A stretch of DNA of 64,000 nucleotides from DRPN01 sp964599235 (GTDB lineage Bacteria > Bacteroidota > Bacteroidia > Bacteroidales > VadinHA17), in the NCBI GenBank assembly GCA_964599235.1, contig CAZRDX010000022.1, forward strand, positions 19,359 to 83,358, given 5' to 3'. Below are positions 8,669-17,337 of this stretch, in pieces; the stretch's first letter is position 1; each line of letters opens with the position of its first letter. A program made the translations under genes and the position numbers. The notes under the pieces are model-generated. The model saw nothing but the letters and a program-made list of their open reading frames with translations. It ran no database searches and was not told the DNA's origin.

Positions 8669-9580
8669 TCATCTTCGTTTTCCGCAGGAGAGATAAGGGC
8701 GGATACGCCGGTAAACGTCGGGGGGCAGTACTTTCTGTTCTTTCAGTGCTCCCAGACTGTCGACCGGCCCGAAACGGTCGCGAAAAAAGAGGATGGCCCG
8801 GGCCTGACGACGATCGAGATAGGGATGCCGGGCCAGGGTCTGCCAGTCACAACTGTTGATGTCTATCTTTCGCAGGAGCGTGGTGTCGATACGCAGATAT
8901 CCTTTCAGTCTTTCGTACCTGGCAGAATCAAGTCCATACACCTCCAGCAATTGCTCCATGCGGGCGTATCCTCCCAGAAGCTCACGGTACCGGACCATAC
9001 GCCGTGCCAGCCACGAAGGCACTCCCGGCAGACTGTCGAGCGTGGCACTGTCGGCACTGTTGAGCTCCACCACCGGCGGAGAGGTGTACTGTTTCCCCTT
9101 CATGACGGATAAGCGCGTCACTTCCTGCGCACTCTGTCCCCTGGAACTGTCTCTCTCCTCCGTCACCCTGAGCCAGGGGGCGATGCGCCGGTAGATGGAA
9201 TCATGCATGCCATAGATCCGCCGCAGATCCTCTTTTTTCCTGAAACGCCCCCCTGCCTCGCGGTAATGCAGGATGGTGGTGACCAGTCGCGGCGGCACAC
9301 CCAGCGACTCCCACTCTTCCCGTGTCATGGTGTTGGGATCACGCACTTCCGGGGGAACGGCATCACCCCTTCCCTCCGGACGCTTTTGCATGGCGGCATG
9401 CACCGGGGTGTCGGTCACGACCTGCAAAGCAGCTGCCAGTGAGTCAAAGCGACGGGCCTCAGGATCCGGCAACGGCACCACCCGCCTTATATGGTAAAGC
9501 CATACCGCCAGTATCACCGTCACGGCCAGGATCACCAACGAAGCGATCCGTTCTCCCCGGGTGAAACGGAAAAATTCCAT
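8669..9580 (-). CDS. ComEA-like helix-hairpin-helix protein, membrane anchored
   Basis: 303 residues. One transmembrane segment near the N-terminus (about residues 12-31, ASLVILAVTVILAVWLYHI) is followed by at least two helix-hairpin-helix units of the ComEA type. The clearest has VELNSADSATLDSLPGVPSW (about residues 171-190), and a later one reads IDINSCDWQTLARHPYLDRR. ComEA-like HhH domains bind double-stranded DNA non-specifically, so a periplasmic DNA-binding role (uptake or envelope) is possible. No competence genes lie nearby. Its own promoter was not found; it ends 47 bases upstream of the NSS transporter stop on the same strand. Confidence 0.75.
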   Translation of the reverse strand: MEFFRFTRGERIASLVILAVTVILAVWLYHIRRVVPLPDPEARRFDSLAAALQVVTDTPVHAAMQKRPEGRGDAVPPEVRDPNTMTREEWESLGVPPRLVTTILHYREAGGRFRKKEDLRRIYGMHDSIYRRIAPWLRVTEERDSSRGQSAQEVTRLSVMKGKQYTSPPVVELNSADSATLDSLPGVPSWLARRMVRYRELLGGYARMEQLLEVYGLDSARYERLKGYLRIDTTLLRKIDINSCDWQTLARHPYLDRRQARAILFFRDRFGPVDSLGALKEQKVLPPDVYRRIRPYLSCGKRR

Positions 9581-9627
9581 TTCCGTCCGGCAAAAAGCAT
9601 TGATACCTTATTTATATCAACCCCCTC

Positions 9628-10980
9628 TCAGATCCACCCCAGGCCGTTGAGGAAGACCAGGGCAATGGCCAGAGGGGCGACGAAACGTACCAGAAAAGTG
9701 AAGACCGGCAGATAGGCCACCTGCAGGCGTCCCTGGTTGGAGAGCTCAGCTCGCACCCGGTCGGTGCCCATGAACCAGCCCACAAAAATGACGATGAAGA
9801 ACCCCCCTACCGGCAACAGGATATTGGCCGTGGTGAAGTCGAGGATACCGAAGAAGTTCTGCCCCAGCAGCTGAAACCCGGAGAACCAGCCCCACGAACC
9901 GGCAGCAAAGATACCCAGCACCCCCACGGCTGCCGAAGCCAGCAGGGTGGCCGCACGACGGGAGATACGCAGCTCCTCGGAGAAAAAGGCCACGATCACC
10001 TCCAGCACCGAGATGGTGGAGGTAAGGGCTGCAATGGCCAGCAAGAGAAAGAAGATGATCGAAAAAAGGTATCCTCCGGGCATCTCCTGGAAGATGAGAG
10101 GCAATGTCTTGAACACCAGTCCTGTGCCGGCACCCGGCTCAATACCAAAGGCAAAGACGGCCGGGAAGATGGCAATACCTGCCAGTACGGCAATGAGCGT
10201 ATCCGCCAGCGTCACATTGAGCGCAGCGTTGCCCAGCCGCTCCTCCTTGCTGATGTACGAGCCGTAAGTGATCAGCGTCCCCATGCCTATGCTCAGGGAG
10301 AAGAAACCCTGTCCCAGAGCCTCCAGGATCGTCTCGGCCGACACCTTGGAGAAATCGGGACGGAAGAGGAACTTCAGCCCTTCCCCCGCTCCCGGCAGGG
10401 TGACCGCCCGGATATCCATCACCAGGATCAGGAGGAAAAGAAAAGGCATCAGCACCTTGGTATACTTCTCGATGCCCTTGCGCACCCCGGACACCACGAT
10501 CCATGAGGTCATCCCCATGAAGATGAGGAACCATAGGACAGGCCGGAAAGTGCCGGCCCGGAAATGATCGAACATTACATTGATCTCATCGGAGCTCTTG
10601 CCCCGGAAACCGTTGATGACAGCCTGGTAAAGATATTCCAGTGTCCAGCCGGCCACAACAGTGTAAAAGGCCAGGATCATAAAAGCCGCCACAATGCCCA
10701 TCATCCCCACCAGGTACCATGGACTGTCGGGGGCCAGTCTCCGGAAAGCACCGTAAGGGTTGCGCTGGGTGCTGCGGCCGATGGTGAACTCGGAAAGCAT
10801 CACGGGAATGCCCACCATCGCCACCAGGATGAGGTAGATGAGCAGGAAGATACCGCCCCCGTTCTCTCCCAGAACATAAGGGAAACGCCAGATATTGCCC
10901 AGGCCGATGGCCGAGCCCGCTGCCGCGGCGATCACCCCGAAACGGCTGCCAAAACTGTCCCTCTGTGATGTCTGCATCAT
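9628..10980 (-). CDS. Sodium-dependent transporter, NSS (SNF) family
   Basis: Neurotransmitter:sodium symporter family protein, probably taking up an amino acid with Na+. 450 residues with 11-12 predicted membrane helices, as in bacterial LeuT/MhsT relatives. The first helix shows the unwound sodium/substrate-binding signature AAAGSAIGLGNIWRFPYV followed by GENGGG. The gene starts with two adjacent ATGs (10980 and 10977). It is divergent from pyk across 138 bases. Substrate cannot be read from sequence. Confidence 0.9.
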   Translation of the reverse strand: MMQTSQRDSFGSRFGVIAAAAGSAIGLGNIWRFPYVLGENGGGIFLLIYLILVAMVGIPVMLSEFTIGRSTQRNPYGAFRRLAPDSPWYLVGMMGIVAAFMILAFYTVVAGWTLEYLYQAVINGFRGKSSDEINVMFDHFRAGTFRPVLWFLIFMGMTSWIVVSGVRKGIEKYTKVLMPFLFLLILVMDIRAVTLPGAGEGLKFLFRPDFSKVSAETILEALGQGFFSLSIGMGTLITYGSYISKEERLGNAALNVTLADTLIAVLAGIAIFPAVFAFGIEPGAGTGLVFKTLPLIFQEMPGGYLFSIIFFLLLAIAALTSTISVLEVIVAFFSEELRISRRAATLLASAAVGVLGIFAAGSWGWFSGFQLLGQNFFGILDFTTANILLPVGGFFIVIFVGWFMGTDRVRAELSNQGRLQVAYLPVFTFLVRFVAPLAIALVFLNGLGWI

Positions 10981-11118
10981 ACCGGATTTTGGTGGCGAAA
11001 ATTCGCAAAAAACAATTATTTATCCAAGAAGAGCTCCGCCTTTCCTGCCGCATCATGAAAAATGTCCGTTCCTTGTATTATCTTTACGTCTTTGCCAAAG
11101 CTGAAAAAGACAATACCC

Positions 11119-12555
11119 ATGGACAAGCACATCTTCAAGAAGACCAAGATCATCGCCACGCTGGGGCCGGCCTGCAGCGATCCGGCCGTGATGGAACGGA
11201 TGGTCAGGGAAGGGGTGAACATCTTCCGTCTCAACTTCTCCCACGGCACACACGAGCAGAAAGCGCGCGAGATACGCACCATCAAGGAGCTGCGGCAGCG
11301 GCTCGGCCATCCCATCGGCATCCTGGCCGACCTGCAGGGACCCAAGCTGCGCATCGGCAAGATCAAAGGCGGCACGGTGATGCTGCGCGACGGCGAGATG
11401 ATCGAGATCACCAACACCGAATGTGAGGGCGACGAACACCGCGTCTATCTCAGCTATCATCAGTTCGCCAGCGATGTCAAGCCGGGCGATGCCGTCCTCA
11501 TCGACGACGGCAAGATCAAACTCGAGGTGGTCGAGACCAACGGCCGTGATACCGTACGCGCCCGCATCGTCCACGGAGGCCCCCTCTCCTCCAACAAAGG
11601 TGTCAACCTGCCCCATACCAGCATCTCCCTGCCCAGCCTCACGGAAAAAGACCTCGAGGATGCACGCTTCATCCTCGAACAGGAGGTCGACTGGATCGCT
11701 CTCTCCTTCGTACGCAAACCGGAAGATATCCTCGACCTGCACGACGTGATCAAAAAACACGGAGGGAAGAACCAGCCCTGGATCATCTCCAAGATCGAGA
11801 AACCCGAAGCACTGAAGAACCTCGACCAGATCATCGACCTGTCAAAGGGCATCATGATCGCGCGGGGCGATCTGGGGGTGGAGGTCTCCTTCAGCCAGGT
11901 GCCGATCATTCAGAAGGAGATCATCCAGAAATGCATCGAACAGGCCAAGCCGGTGATCATCGCCACGCAGATGATGGAGAGCATGATCGAGAACTTCCGT
12001 CCCACACGCGCCGAGGCTACCGACGTGGCCAACGCCGTGCTCGACGGCGGCGACTGTCTCATGCTCAGCGGCGAGACCTCCGTGGGCAAGTATCCTGTGG
12101 AGGTGGTAACCAACATGCACAGCATCATCAGCTGGACCGAGAGCCACGGCTTTCATTACCTACGGGAACATCCCCCCACCCGGTTCTCCCCCACCTTCCT
12201 GCCTGAATCGGTCTGCTACCATGCCTGCAAGATGGCCGAACAGACACATGCCGAGGCGATCATCACCTTCACCTATTCGGGTTCGACCGCCCTTTATATC
12301 GCCAGCCACCGCCCCAACGCACGCATCTTCGCCTTCACACCCAACCGGGATCTCATCAACAAACTGGCACTGGTGTACAACGTCTATCCCTTCTACATGG
12401 AAGAGGTGGAAAAGATCGAGGATGCCGTGCAGAAATCGGTACGCTTCCTCAAAGAGAAAGGACTCCTCGAGGACGACCAGGTGGTGGTGCATGTCGGCAG
12501 CACACCTGTCAACAAACGCGGCAAGACGAACGTGCTGAAGCTGAGCTACGTCTGA
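11119..12555 (+). CDS. pyk: Pyruvate kinase
   Basis: Final glycolytic enzyme: phosphoenolpyruvate + ADP to pyruvate + ATP. 478 residues from the ATG at 11119 (MDKHIFKKTKIIATLGPA); the frame extends upstream but a near-consensus promoter (TATCTTTA, 11079-11086) favours this start. Visible motifs: NFSHGTHE, the active-site lysine segment ISKIEKPEAL, and the metal/phosphate loop IMIARGDLGVEV; the C-terminal allosteric domain follows (EAIITFTYSGSTALYIASHR). Converges with tamL. Confidence 0.97.
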   Translation: MDKHIFKKTKIIATLGPACSDPAVMERMVREGVNIFRLNFSHGTHEQKAREIRTIKELRQRLGHPIGILADLQGPKLRIGKIKGGTVMLRDGEMIEITNTECEGDEHRVYLSYHQFASDVKPGDAVLIDDGKIKLEVVETNGRDTVRARIVHGGPLSSNKGVNLPHTSISLPSLTEKDLEDARFILEQEVDWIALSFVRKPEDILDLHDVIKKHGGKNQPWIISKIEKPEALKNLDQIIDLSKGIMIARGDLGVEVSFSQVPIIQKEIIQKCIEQAKPVIIATQMMESMIENFRPTRAEATDVANAVLDGGDCLMLSGETSVGKYPVEVVTNMHSIISWTESHGFHYLREHPPTRFSPTFLPESVCYHACKMAEQTHAEAIITFTYSGSTALYIASHRPNARIFAFTPNRDLINKLALVYNVYPFYMEEVEKIEDAVQKSVRFLKEKGLLEDDQVVVHVGSTPVNKRGKTNVLKLSYV

Positions 12556-12602
12556 GCCCATCCTGGCGCCCCGCGGGCTGTCATTGTGCTCCGCAGGAGC
12601 CA

Positions 12603-14936
12603 TCAGAAAGGATAGCCGATGCCTATCTGGAGGGTCAGGTCGCGGCGCCAGCTGAAACGCCGGCCGAAAGGCACCCACTTGTTCCCGTCGGGCATGCCCG
12701 GATCGCGCATTTTGACCCCCAGGTCGGTACGGAAAATGAAAAAGTCGAAATCAAACCGCAGGCCCAGCCCGCTGCCAATGGCGATGTCGTCGAGGAACTT
12801 GTTGAACCGGAAAAGGGCTCCGGGACGGTCATCCTGCCGGCTGATGGCCCAGATGTTCCCCATATCGGTAAAAAGGGCGCCCTCCAGGATCCAGAACATC
12901 CGGAAACGGTACTCGACGTTCCATTCGAGCTTCATGTCCGCCGTCTGGTTGTAAAAATTGGAGTTCTCCTCCCGGTAGGATCCCGGCCCCAGCGACCGCA
13001 CCTGCCAGGCACGCAGTCCGTTGGCACCGCCGGCATAATACTGCTTCTCAAAAGGCACCGCCCGCGAGTTGAGATACGGTACGGCCACACCCGCAAAAAA
13101 ACGGTAGGTCATCGAAGAGACCTTATTGATGACGTTGGTGTACCGGATGTCGATGTCTGTCTTGAAGTATTGGGCAAAGTTGAGCCCGAAGATGCGGTAG
13201 CTGCCGCTGCTGTCGGTGGCAGCGCCGGCAGCCCGGTAGCCGGCATACAGCATGTTGCCCGCCGCCTCGGCATTGATGCGCAGGAAAAAATGGTTCGACA
13301 TCCGGTTGAGAGTCCCGGTATTGTAGATGTACGAATAGCTGGCTGCCGAGATGAAAACATCACGATAACTGTAGGCCATGTACGTGGTAGTATCGAGCTG
13401 CTCCAGGAAGGCCGAGTCGATGTACGGCAGCTTCACCGAGTTGAGGCTCAGCGGTGAAAGGACCTGCGAAACGTTCTGCGACGAACGCCACGAATAGCCC
13501 AGATGGGTGGTGAAGATGGTCCGGGTATAGTCGGGCCGGCGCTGATAGTTGAAGGTCATCCCTATCGTCGTCTTCGGAGCGTATTTCTTGACAAACTGCT
13601 CCTTGTTGAAAAAGGGTCCCAGGAACTTGCCGAACACCAGACTGGCATTGAGGTCGGTGCCCACGATCCTCTTCAGCCCGTGTTTCTCCTGAGCCAGTGC
13701 CTCGAGCGACTGCTTGATGCCGATGTTGAAGTTCTCCGCCCCGTGAAAAAGGTTGCGGTGCAGATAGTTGAAGCTCAGGGCCACCCCCATGTTGCCCGAA
13801 GAGTTGGTGCCTTCCATCTCAATGGTGTAAGCCTGCTGCTTCACGGGCGAGAGCTGCACATGACAGTCAAGCGGACGCAGACCGGACGTGTCCCCGCCCG
13901 GCACCTCCGAGAAATAGACATTGACGAACTTGTATACGTTCAGCCCCGCCAGATGACGACGCGTCAGCTCCACATCCTCCTGATTGTAGATCTGCCCGGG
14001 AAAGATATAGCTGGATTGCAGGATCACCTTTTTCTTCAGATAGTTGGAGTCCTCTTTCGAGACAAAGTAATAACCTTTCACCCGCGCGGTGTCCAGATCC
14101 TTGAAATAGGCCTGCTGCTGTCCGATGGCCTTCTGAGGATCGTAATCGACGAAAAAATAGACGTTGCGGATGCGGTAACGGGGATGGGGCACCTCCTCAA
14201 GCCCCTGGTCAGGAGTCTGCCTCAAGGCATACCCCACGATCACGGAGATATCGAGCAGATGATCGCCCACGGTGGTGTCCACCTCGAAAGTGACATAATC
14301 CTTGAGAAAAGCATAATACCCGGAATCCCGGAACACCTTTTCCAGGTGGCTTCGCTCGTTCTCCAGATCGTCGACATTGAACACTTTGCCCGGATGGATG
14401 GCGGCATGAAGGGTATCGGCCAGCACCAGATCGCGTACGGAAGAGTCCTTCACGACATAGGTGATCCGCCGGATCACATAGGGCCGGCCCGTGCGGATGC
14501 CATACCACACCGCCGCCCGTTGTTTGGGACGGTACTCGATCGAATCGTCCACCACCGCATCGAAATAGCCGCGCGAACGGACATAGTTGCGTATCTGGGT
14601 GAGCGACCTGCCCACCTCCGAGGTGTCGAGGATCACCGGCGGCTCGCCCACCTTGCGCAGCCAGCGGTTGATGCGTTTCCGCTCATCGGGCCCCGACAGG
14701 TTGTAGATCATCAGCCCGAAACGCACCCCCAGAAAACGACGGTTGGGCTGCTGGGAGATGTAACTTTTGATATCGTCCTTGTTCACCTGCCCATTGCCCT
14801 CTTTCTCCAGTTCCACCCGGTTGCGGGTGAGCAGATAATCCCCCTCCGGCACGTAACGTACCGGCGAGCAGGAGACCGCTGCCAGCACCACCGGCAGAAG
14901 GATCGAAAGAACAAGATTTTTGTTATTTTTGGTCAC
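12603..14936 (-). CDS. tamL: TamL-like outer-membrane lipoprotein of the BamA/TamA (Omp85) family
   Basis: Omp85 family protein proposed to act with TamB in moving phospholipid or proteins to the outer membrane. About 777 residues from a GTG at 14936; the resulting N-terminus has a lipoprotein signal (LVLSILLPVVLAAVSCSPVR), the hallmark that separates TamL from BamA. POTRA-like repeats occupy roughly residues 30-390 and a 16-strand type barrel follows, with the closing strand TLQIGIGYPF at the C-terminus. A longer frame reaches an ATG at 15020, but a consensus -7 element at 14989-14982 lies downstream of it, so that start is unlikely. Divergent from the methyltransferase. Confidence 0.85.
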   Translation of the reverse strand: MTKNNKNLVLSILLPVVLAAVSCSPVRYVPEGDYLLTRNRVELEKEGNGQVNKDDIKSYISQQPNRRFLGVRFGLMIYNLSGPDERKRINRWLRKVGEPPVILDTSEVGRSLTQIRNYVRSRGYFDAVVDDSIEYRPKQRAAVWYGIRTGRPYVIRRITYVVKDSSVRDLVLADTLHAAIHPGKVFNVDDLENERSHLEKVFRDSGYYAFLKDYVTFEVDTTVGDHLLDISVIVGYALRQTPDQGLEEVPHPRYRIRNVYFFVDYDPQKAIGQQQAYFKDLDTARVKGYYFVSKEDSNYLKKKVILQSSYIFPGQIYNQEDVELTRRHLAGLNVYKFVNVYFSEVPGGDTSGLRPLDCHVQLSPVKQQAYTIEMEGTNSSGNMGVALSFNYLHRNLFHGAENFNIGIKQSLEALAQEKHGLKRIVGTDLNASLVFGKFLGPFFNKEQFVKKYAPKTTIGMTFNYQRRPDYTRTIFTTHLGYSWRSSQNVSQVLSPLSLNSVKLPYIDSAFLEQLDTTTYMAYSYRDVFISAASYSYIYNTGTLNRMSNHFFLRINAEAAGNMLYAGYRAAGAATDSSGSYRIFGLNFAQYFKTDIDIRYTNVINKVSSMTYRFFAGVAVPYLNSRAVPFEKQYYAGGANGLRAWQVRSLGPGSYREENSNFYNQTADMKLEWNVEYRFRMFWILEGALFTDMGNIWAISRQDDRPGALFRFNKFLDDIAIGSGLGLRFDFDFFIFRTDLGVKMRDPGMPDGNKWVPFGRRFSWRRDLTLQIGIGYPF

Positions 14937-14981
14937 TTTTTCCAATTCCGCATCCGGCACAGTTCCTGGACGATGATCATA

Positions 14982-14989
14982 CAAATATA
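14982..14989 (-). promoter_or_regulatory. tamL promoter -7 element
   Basis: TATATTTG on the minus strand, an exact TAnnTTTG match, about 45 bases upstream of the GTG at 14936. It lies inside the longer possible frame and decides the start in favour of the GTG. Confidence 0.7.
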
Positions 14990-15034
14990 CACAGGCCTTC
15001 GGAATCCGGGGCATCACCACAAGAGAATCCGCCC

Positions 15035-15853
15035 ATGATCAGCAAGAACAAGCTGAAGCTGCTGCGTTCCCTGGCGGTGCGCAAGCACCGTGAGGAGGAA
15101 GGCCTTTTCATCGCCGAGGGGGACAAGATCGTCCGGGATCTGCTGTCAGCAGAAGGCTGGAAGGTACGTTATCTCTTCGCCAAAAAAGAGTGGCTGCGCA
15201 AGCTTCCCGAAGAGATGGCAGCGGGTGTCGACGAGATCATCCCCGTGAGCTTTGATGAGCTGCGCCGGATATCTTACCTGAAGACCCCCCACAACGTGCT
15301 GGCGGTGGCGGAGCTGCCGGCCTGGGAGATCCCTTCGCGGGTGCCGGCGGGTGAGCTGGCCCTGGCCTTCGAGAACATCCAGGACCCGGGCAACCTCGGC
15401 ACGATCATCCGCACGGCCAACTGGTTCGGCATACGTCATCTCTTCTGCTCCCCCGGCAGTGTCGACGTCTTCAACCCCAAGGTGGTCCAGGCCTCCATGG
15501 GAGCCTTCCTCCACGTACGGGTACACTATACCCTGCTGGAAGGCCTGCTGCTGCGCAGCCGGACCGCCGGCACCGCCATCTACGGCACCTTCCTCGAGGG
15601 CGAACCGCTCTTCCACGCCCCCCTCGAACAGGAAGCCCTCGTCATCTTCGGCAACGAATCGAAAGGCATCTCCCCGGCCCTCGCCGCACAGATCCCACGA
15701 CGCCTGACCATCCCCCCCTACGGCGAGAAGGGAAAGATCACCAACTCGCTCAACATCTCCACCTCGGCCGCCGTGGTGTGCGCGTTCTTCCGCAGCCGCC
15801 ACGGTCAGACATCACTCGAAATGGAAAGAAAGGACCCAGATCTGGGAACGTAA
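15035..15853 (+). CDS. TrmH/SpoU family RNA 2'-O-methyltransferase
   Basis: 272 residues. N-terminal substrate-binding domain (about 1-100) beginning NKLKLLRSLAVRKHREEEGL with IAEGDK, then the SPOUT catalytic domain with all three SpoU motifs: ENIQDPGNLGTIIRTA (Asn and Arg), IFGNESKGIS, and NSLNISTSAAV, which form the knotted S-adenosylmethionine site. Likely methylates a ribose in 23S rRNA or tRNA; the exact target is not evident. Its last 42 bases overlap the convergent porT gene. Confidence 0.9.
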   Translation: MISKNKLKLLRSLAVRKHREEEGLFIAEGDKIVRDLLSAEGWKVRYLFAKKEWLRKLPEEMAAGVDEIIPVSFDELRRISYLKTPHNVLAVAELPAWEIPSRVPAGELALAFENIQDPGNLGTIIRTANWFGIRHLFCSPGSVDVFNPKVVQASMGAFLHVRVHYTLLEGLLLRSRTAGTAIYGTFLEGEPLFHAPLEQEALVIFGNESKGISPALAAQIPRRLTIPPYGEKGKITNSLNISTSAAVVCAFFRSRHGQTSLEMERKDPDLGT

Positions 15854-16594
15854 CCGCTGCAGGGCATGCACATACTCAGGATGCTCGGCCGGAGGCTCCG
15901 TCACCAGGATGTTGCGGAAACCGGTCGAGACCTTCAGCTCCGTGCTCAGCTTGAAATAAGGCAGATAAAAGTCGATGCCAAAACCCTCCTCGTGGTAAAG
16001 ATCCGACTGTTGTAACCTGACATAGATCGCTTTATCGTCGTTGTACTTACGGCGGGCCGACATGTCCATCCGGTAATTGAAACCGGCCACCAGATAGGGA
16101 CGCACGTTGTTCAGACGCTTGGCCTTGTACTTCAGCACCAACGGGAACTCCAGGAATGACGACTCGATCTTCTGCTTGGAATAGTAAACACCCCCCGGCC
16201 TGTAGAAATAGAGATCGCGCTGACCGAACGCCAGACCCGGCAAAAAACGCAGATCAAGATATTTCATCAGCCGCAGGTCGGTCACCACCGAGACATTGAA
16301 CCCCGGAAGCAGGTTGTTCACATTGGCGAACAAAGTATCCGTGTTCTGAGGCGTACTCTGGTTGGTGACATAGAAATCCATGGTGTTCAGCCCCAGCGTG
16401 AAACCGAAGTGGATCAGTTTGCTGTCCACCTTCTGGTAGTACTTCACCTTTTTCTTCTGGGCATGGAGCGGAAGAAGCACGAACAACAGGAGGGATATGA
16501 AGAAGAGCTTTCTCAATGGTCCTTCTTTTCTGTCAAGAACTCTTTCCCGGTAAAAATAGTATTTCTTTTCAAATCTCTTTTCCGGGATCTTCAT
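15812..16594 (-). CDS. porT: Type IX secretion system protein PorT
   Basis: Outer-membrane beta-barrel accessory protein of the T9SS. Up to 260 residues: signal segment RKLFFISLLLFVLLPLHAQ, then alternating strands with the family-typical region LLPGFNVSVVTDLRLMKYLD and RFLPGLAFGQRDLYFY, ending in a closing aromatic strand SQIWVLSFHFE. The ATG at 16594 lies inside the end of ubiE; a TTG closer to the signal peptide is an alternative start. The ubiE-porT adjacency recurs in Bacteroidota. Three T9SS cargo proteins in this window fit an active system. The 3' end overlaps the methyltransferase gene by 42 bases, tail to tail. Confidence 0.85.
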   Translation of the reverse strand: MKIPEKRFEKKYYFYRERVLDRKEGPLRKLFFISLLLFVLLPLHAQKKKVKYYQKVDSKLIHFGFTLGLNTMDFYVTNQSTPQNTDTLFANVNNLLPGFNVSVVTDLRLMKYLDLRFLPGLAFGQRDLYFYRPGGVYYSKQKIESSFLEFPLVLKYKAKRLNNVRPYLVAGFNYRMDMSARRKYNDDKAIYVRLQQSDLYHEEGFGIDFYLPYFKLSTELKVSTGFRNILVTEPPAEHPEYVHALQRLRSQIWVLSFHFE

Positions 16595-17333
16595 TCCGAC
16601 GTTCCCCGTTCTTTTTTCCGTAATAGGCGCTGACGATCCCGCCGGTGAATGTCGTGTAGGTACAATGTGTGAAGCCGCATTTCTCCATGATGGCTGTCAG
16701 CTCCTCCCGCTGGGGGAAGCGGCGTATCGACTCGGGCAGGTAAGTATAGGCATGGGGGTCGCCGGAGAAGATCCTGCCGGCGAGGGGCAGGAGGTGGTAC
16801 AGGTAAAGACCGTAGAGGGCCTTGAGGGGTTGGCGTCGGGGGCGGGAGAACTCGAGGATGGCGGCGGTGCCGCCGGGCCGCAGCACACGAAGCATCTCAC
16901 GCAGCCCCCGCTCCAGGGCGGTGAAGTTACGCACGCCGAAAGCCACGGTCACCACGTCGAAGCTCTCGTCGGCGAAAGGCAGGACCTCGGCAGCTCCCTC
17001 GACGAAGCGCACCCGCTCCGTCAGTCCGCGCCGTCTTGCTTTTTTCTCCCCTACACGCATCATCTCCCGTGAGACATCCATCCCCGTCACCCGGCAGCGG
17101 CACCGCCGCAACAGGGTGAAGGCCAGGTCGCCCGTGCCGGTGGCCACGTCAAGCACTTCCATGCCGTCACGCAACGGCAGACGCCGCACCAGACGCCGCC
17201 GCCACCGGCGGTCGATGCCCAGCGAAAGGAAATGGTTCAGAAAATCATACCACCCCGCAATGCGGTCGAACATGCTCCGAACATGCGATCCTTTCTCTTC
17301 CAGGATCTTCTGCGTGCCGTCGTCTAGGGCCAC
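16569..17333 (-). CDS. ubiE: Demethylmenaquinone methyltransferase (UbiE/MenG)
   Basis: C-methylates demethylmenaquinone in the last step of menaquinone synthesis, using S-adenosylmethionine. About 254 residues from a GTG at 17333, which follows the purL stop by 4 bases and a GAGGAGGAG run; a TTG at 17351 is the alternative. Motifs: FDRIAGWYDFLNHFLSLG, the SAM-binding VLDVATGTGDLAF, and DVVTVAFGVRNF with LRVLRPGGTAAILEFS, all typical of UbiE. Coupled with purL upstream and porT downstream. Confidence 0.93.
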   Translation of the reverse strand: MALDDGTQKILEEKGSHVRSMFDRIAGWYDFLNHFLSLGIDRRWRRRLVRRLPLRDGMEVLDVATGTGDLAFTLLRRCRCRVTGMDVSREMMRVGEKKARRRGLTERVRFVEGAAEVLPFADESFDVVTVAFGVRNFTALERGLREMLRVLRPGGTAAILEFSRPRRQPLKALYGLYLYHLLPLAGRIFSGDPHAYTYLPESIRRFPQREELTAIMEKCGFTHCTYTTFTGGIVSAYYGKKNGERRNEDPGKEI

Positions 17334-17337
17334 CCTT

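Noticed and set aside
12588..12600. GCTCC-GCA-GGAGC hairpin between pyk and tamL as a terminator
   Set aside because: Only a 5-bp stem and no T-run on either strand.
13503..15038. 511-residue open frame on the plus strand
   Set aside because: Antisense to tamL, ending just before the methyltransferase; no family features.
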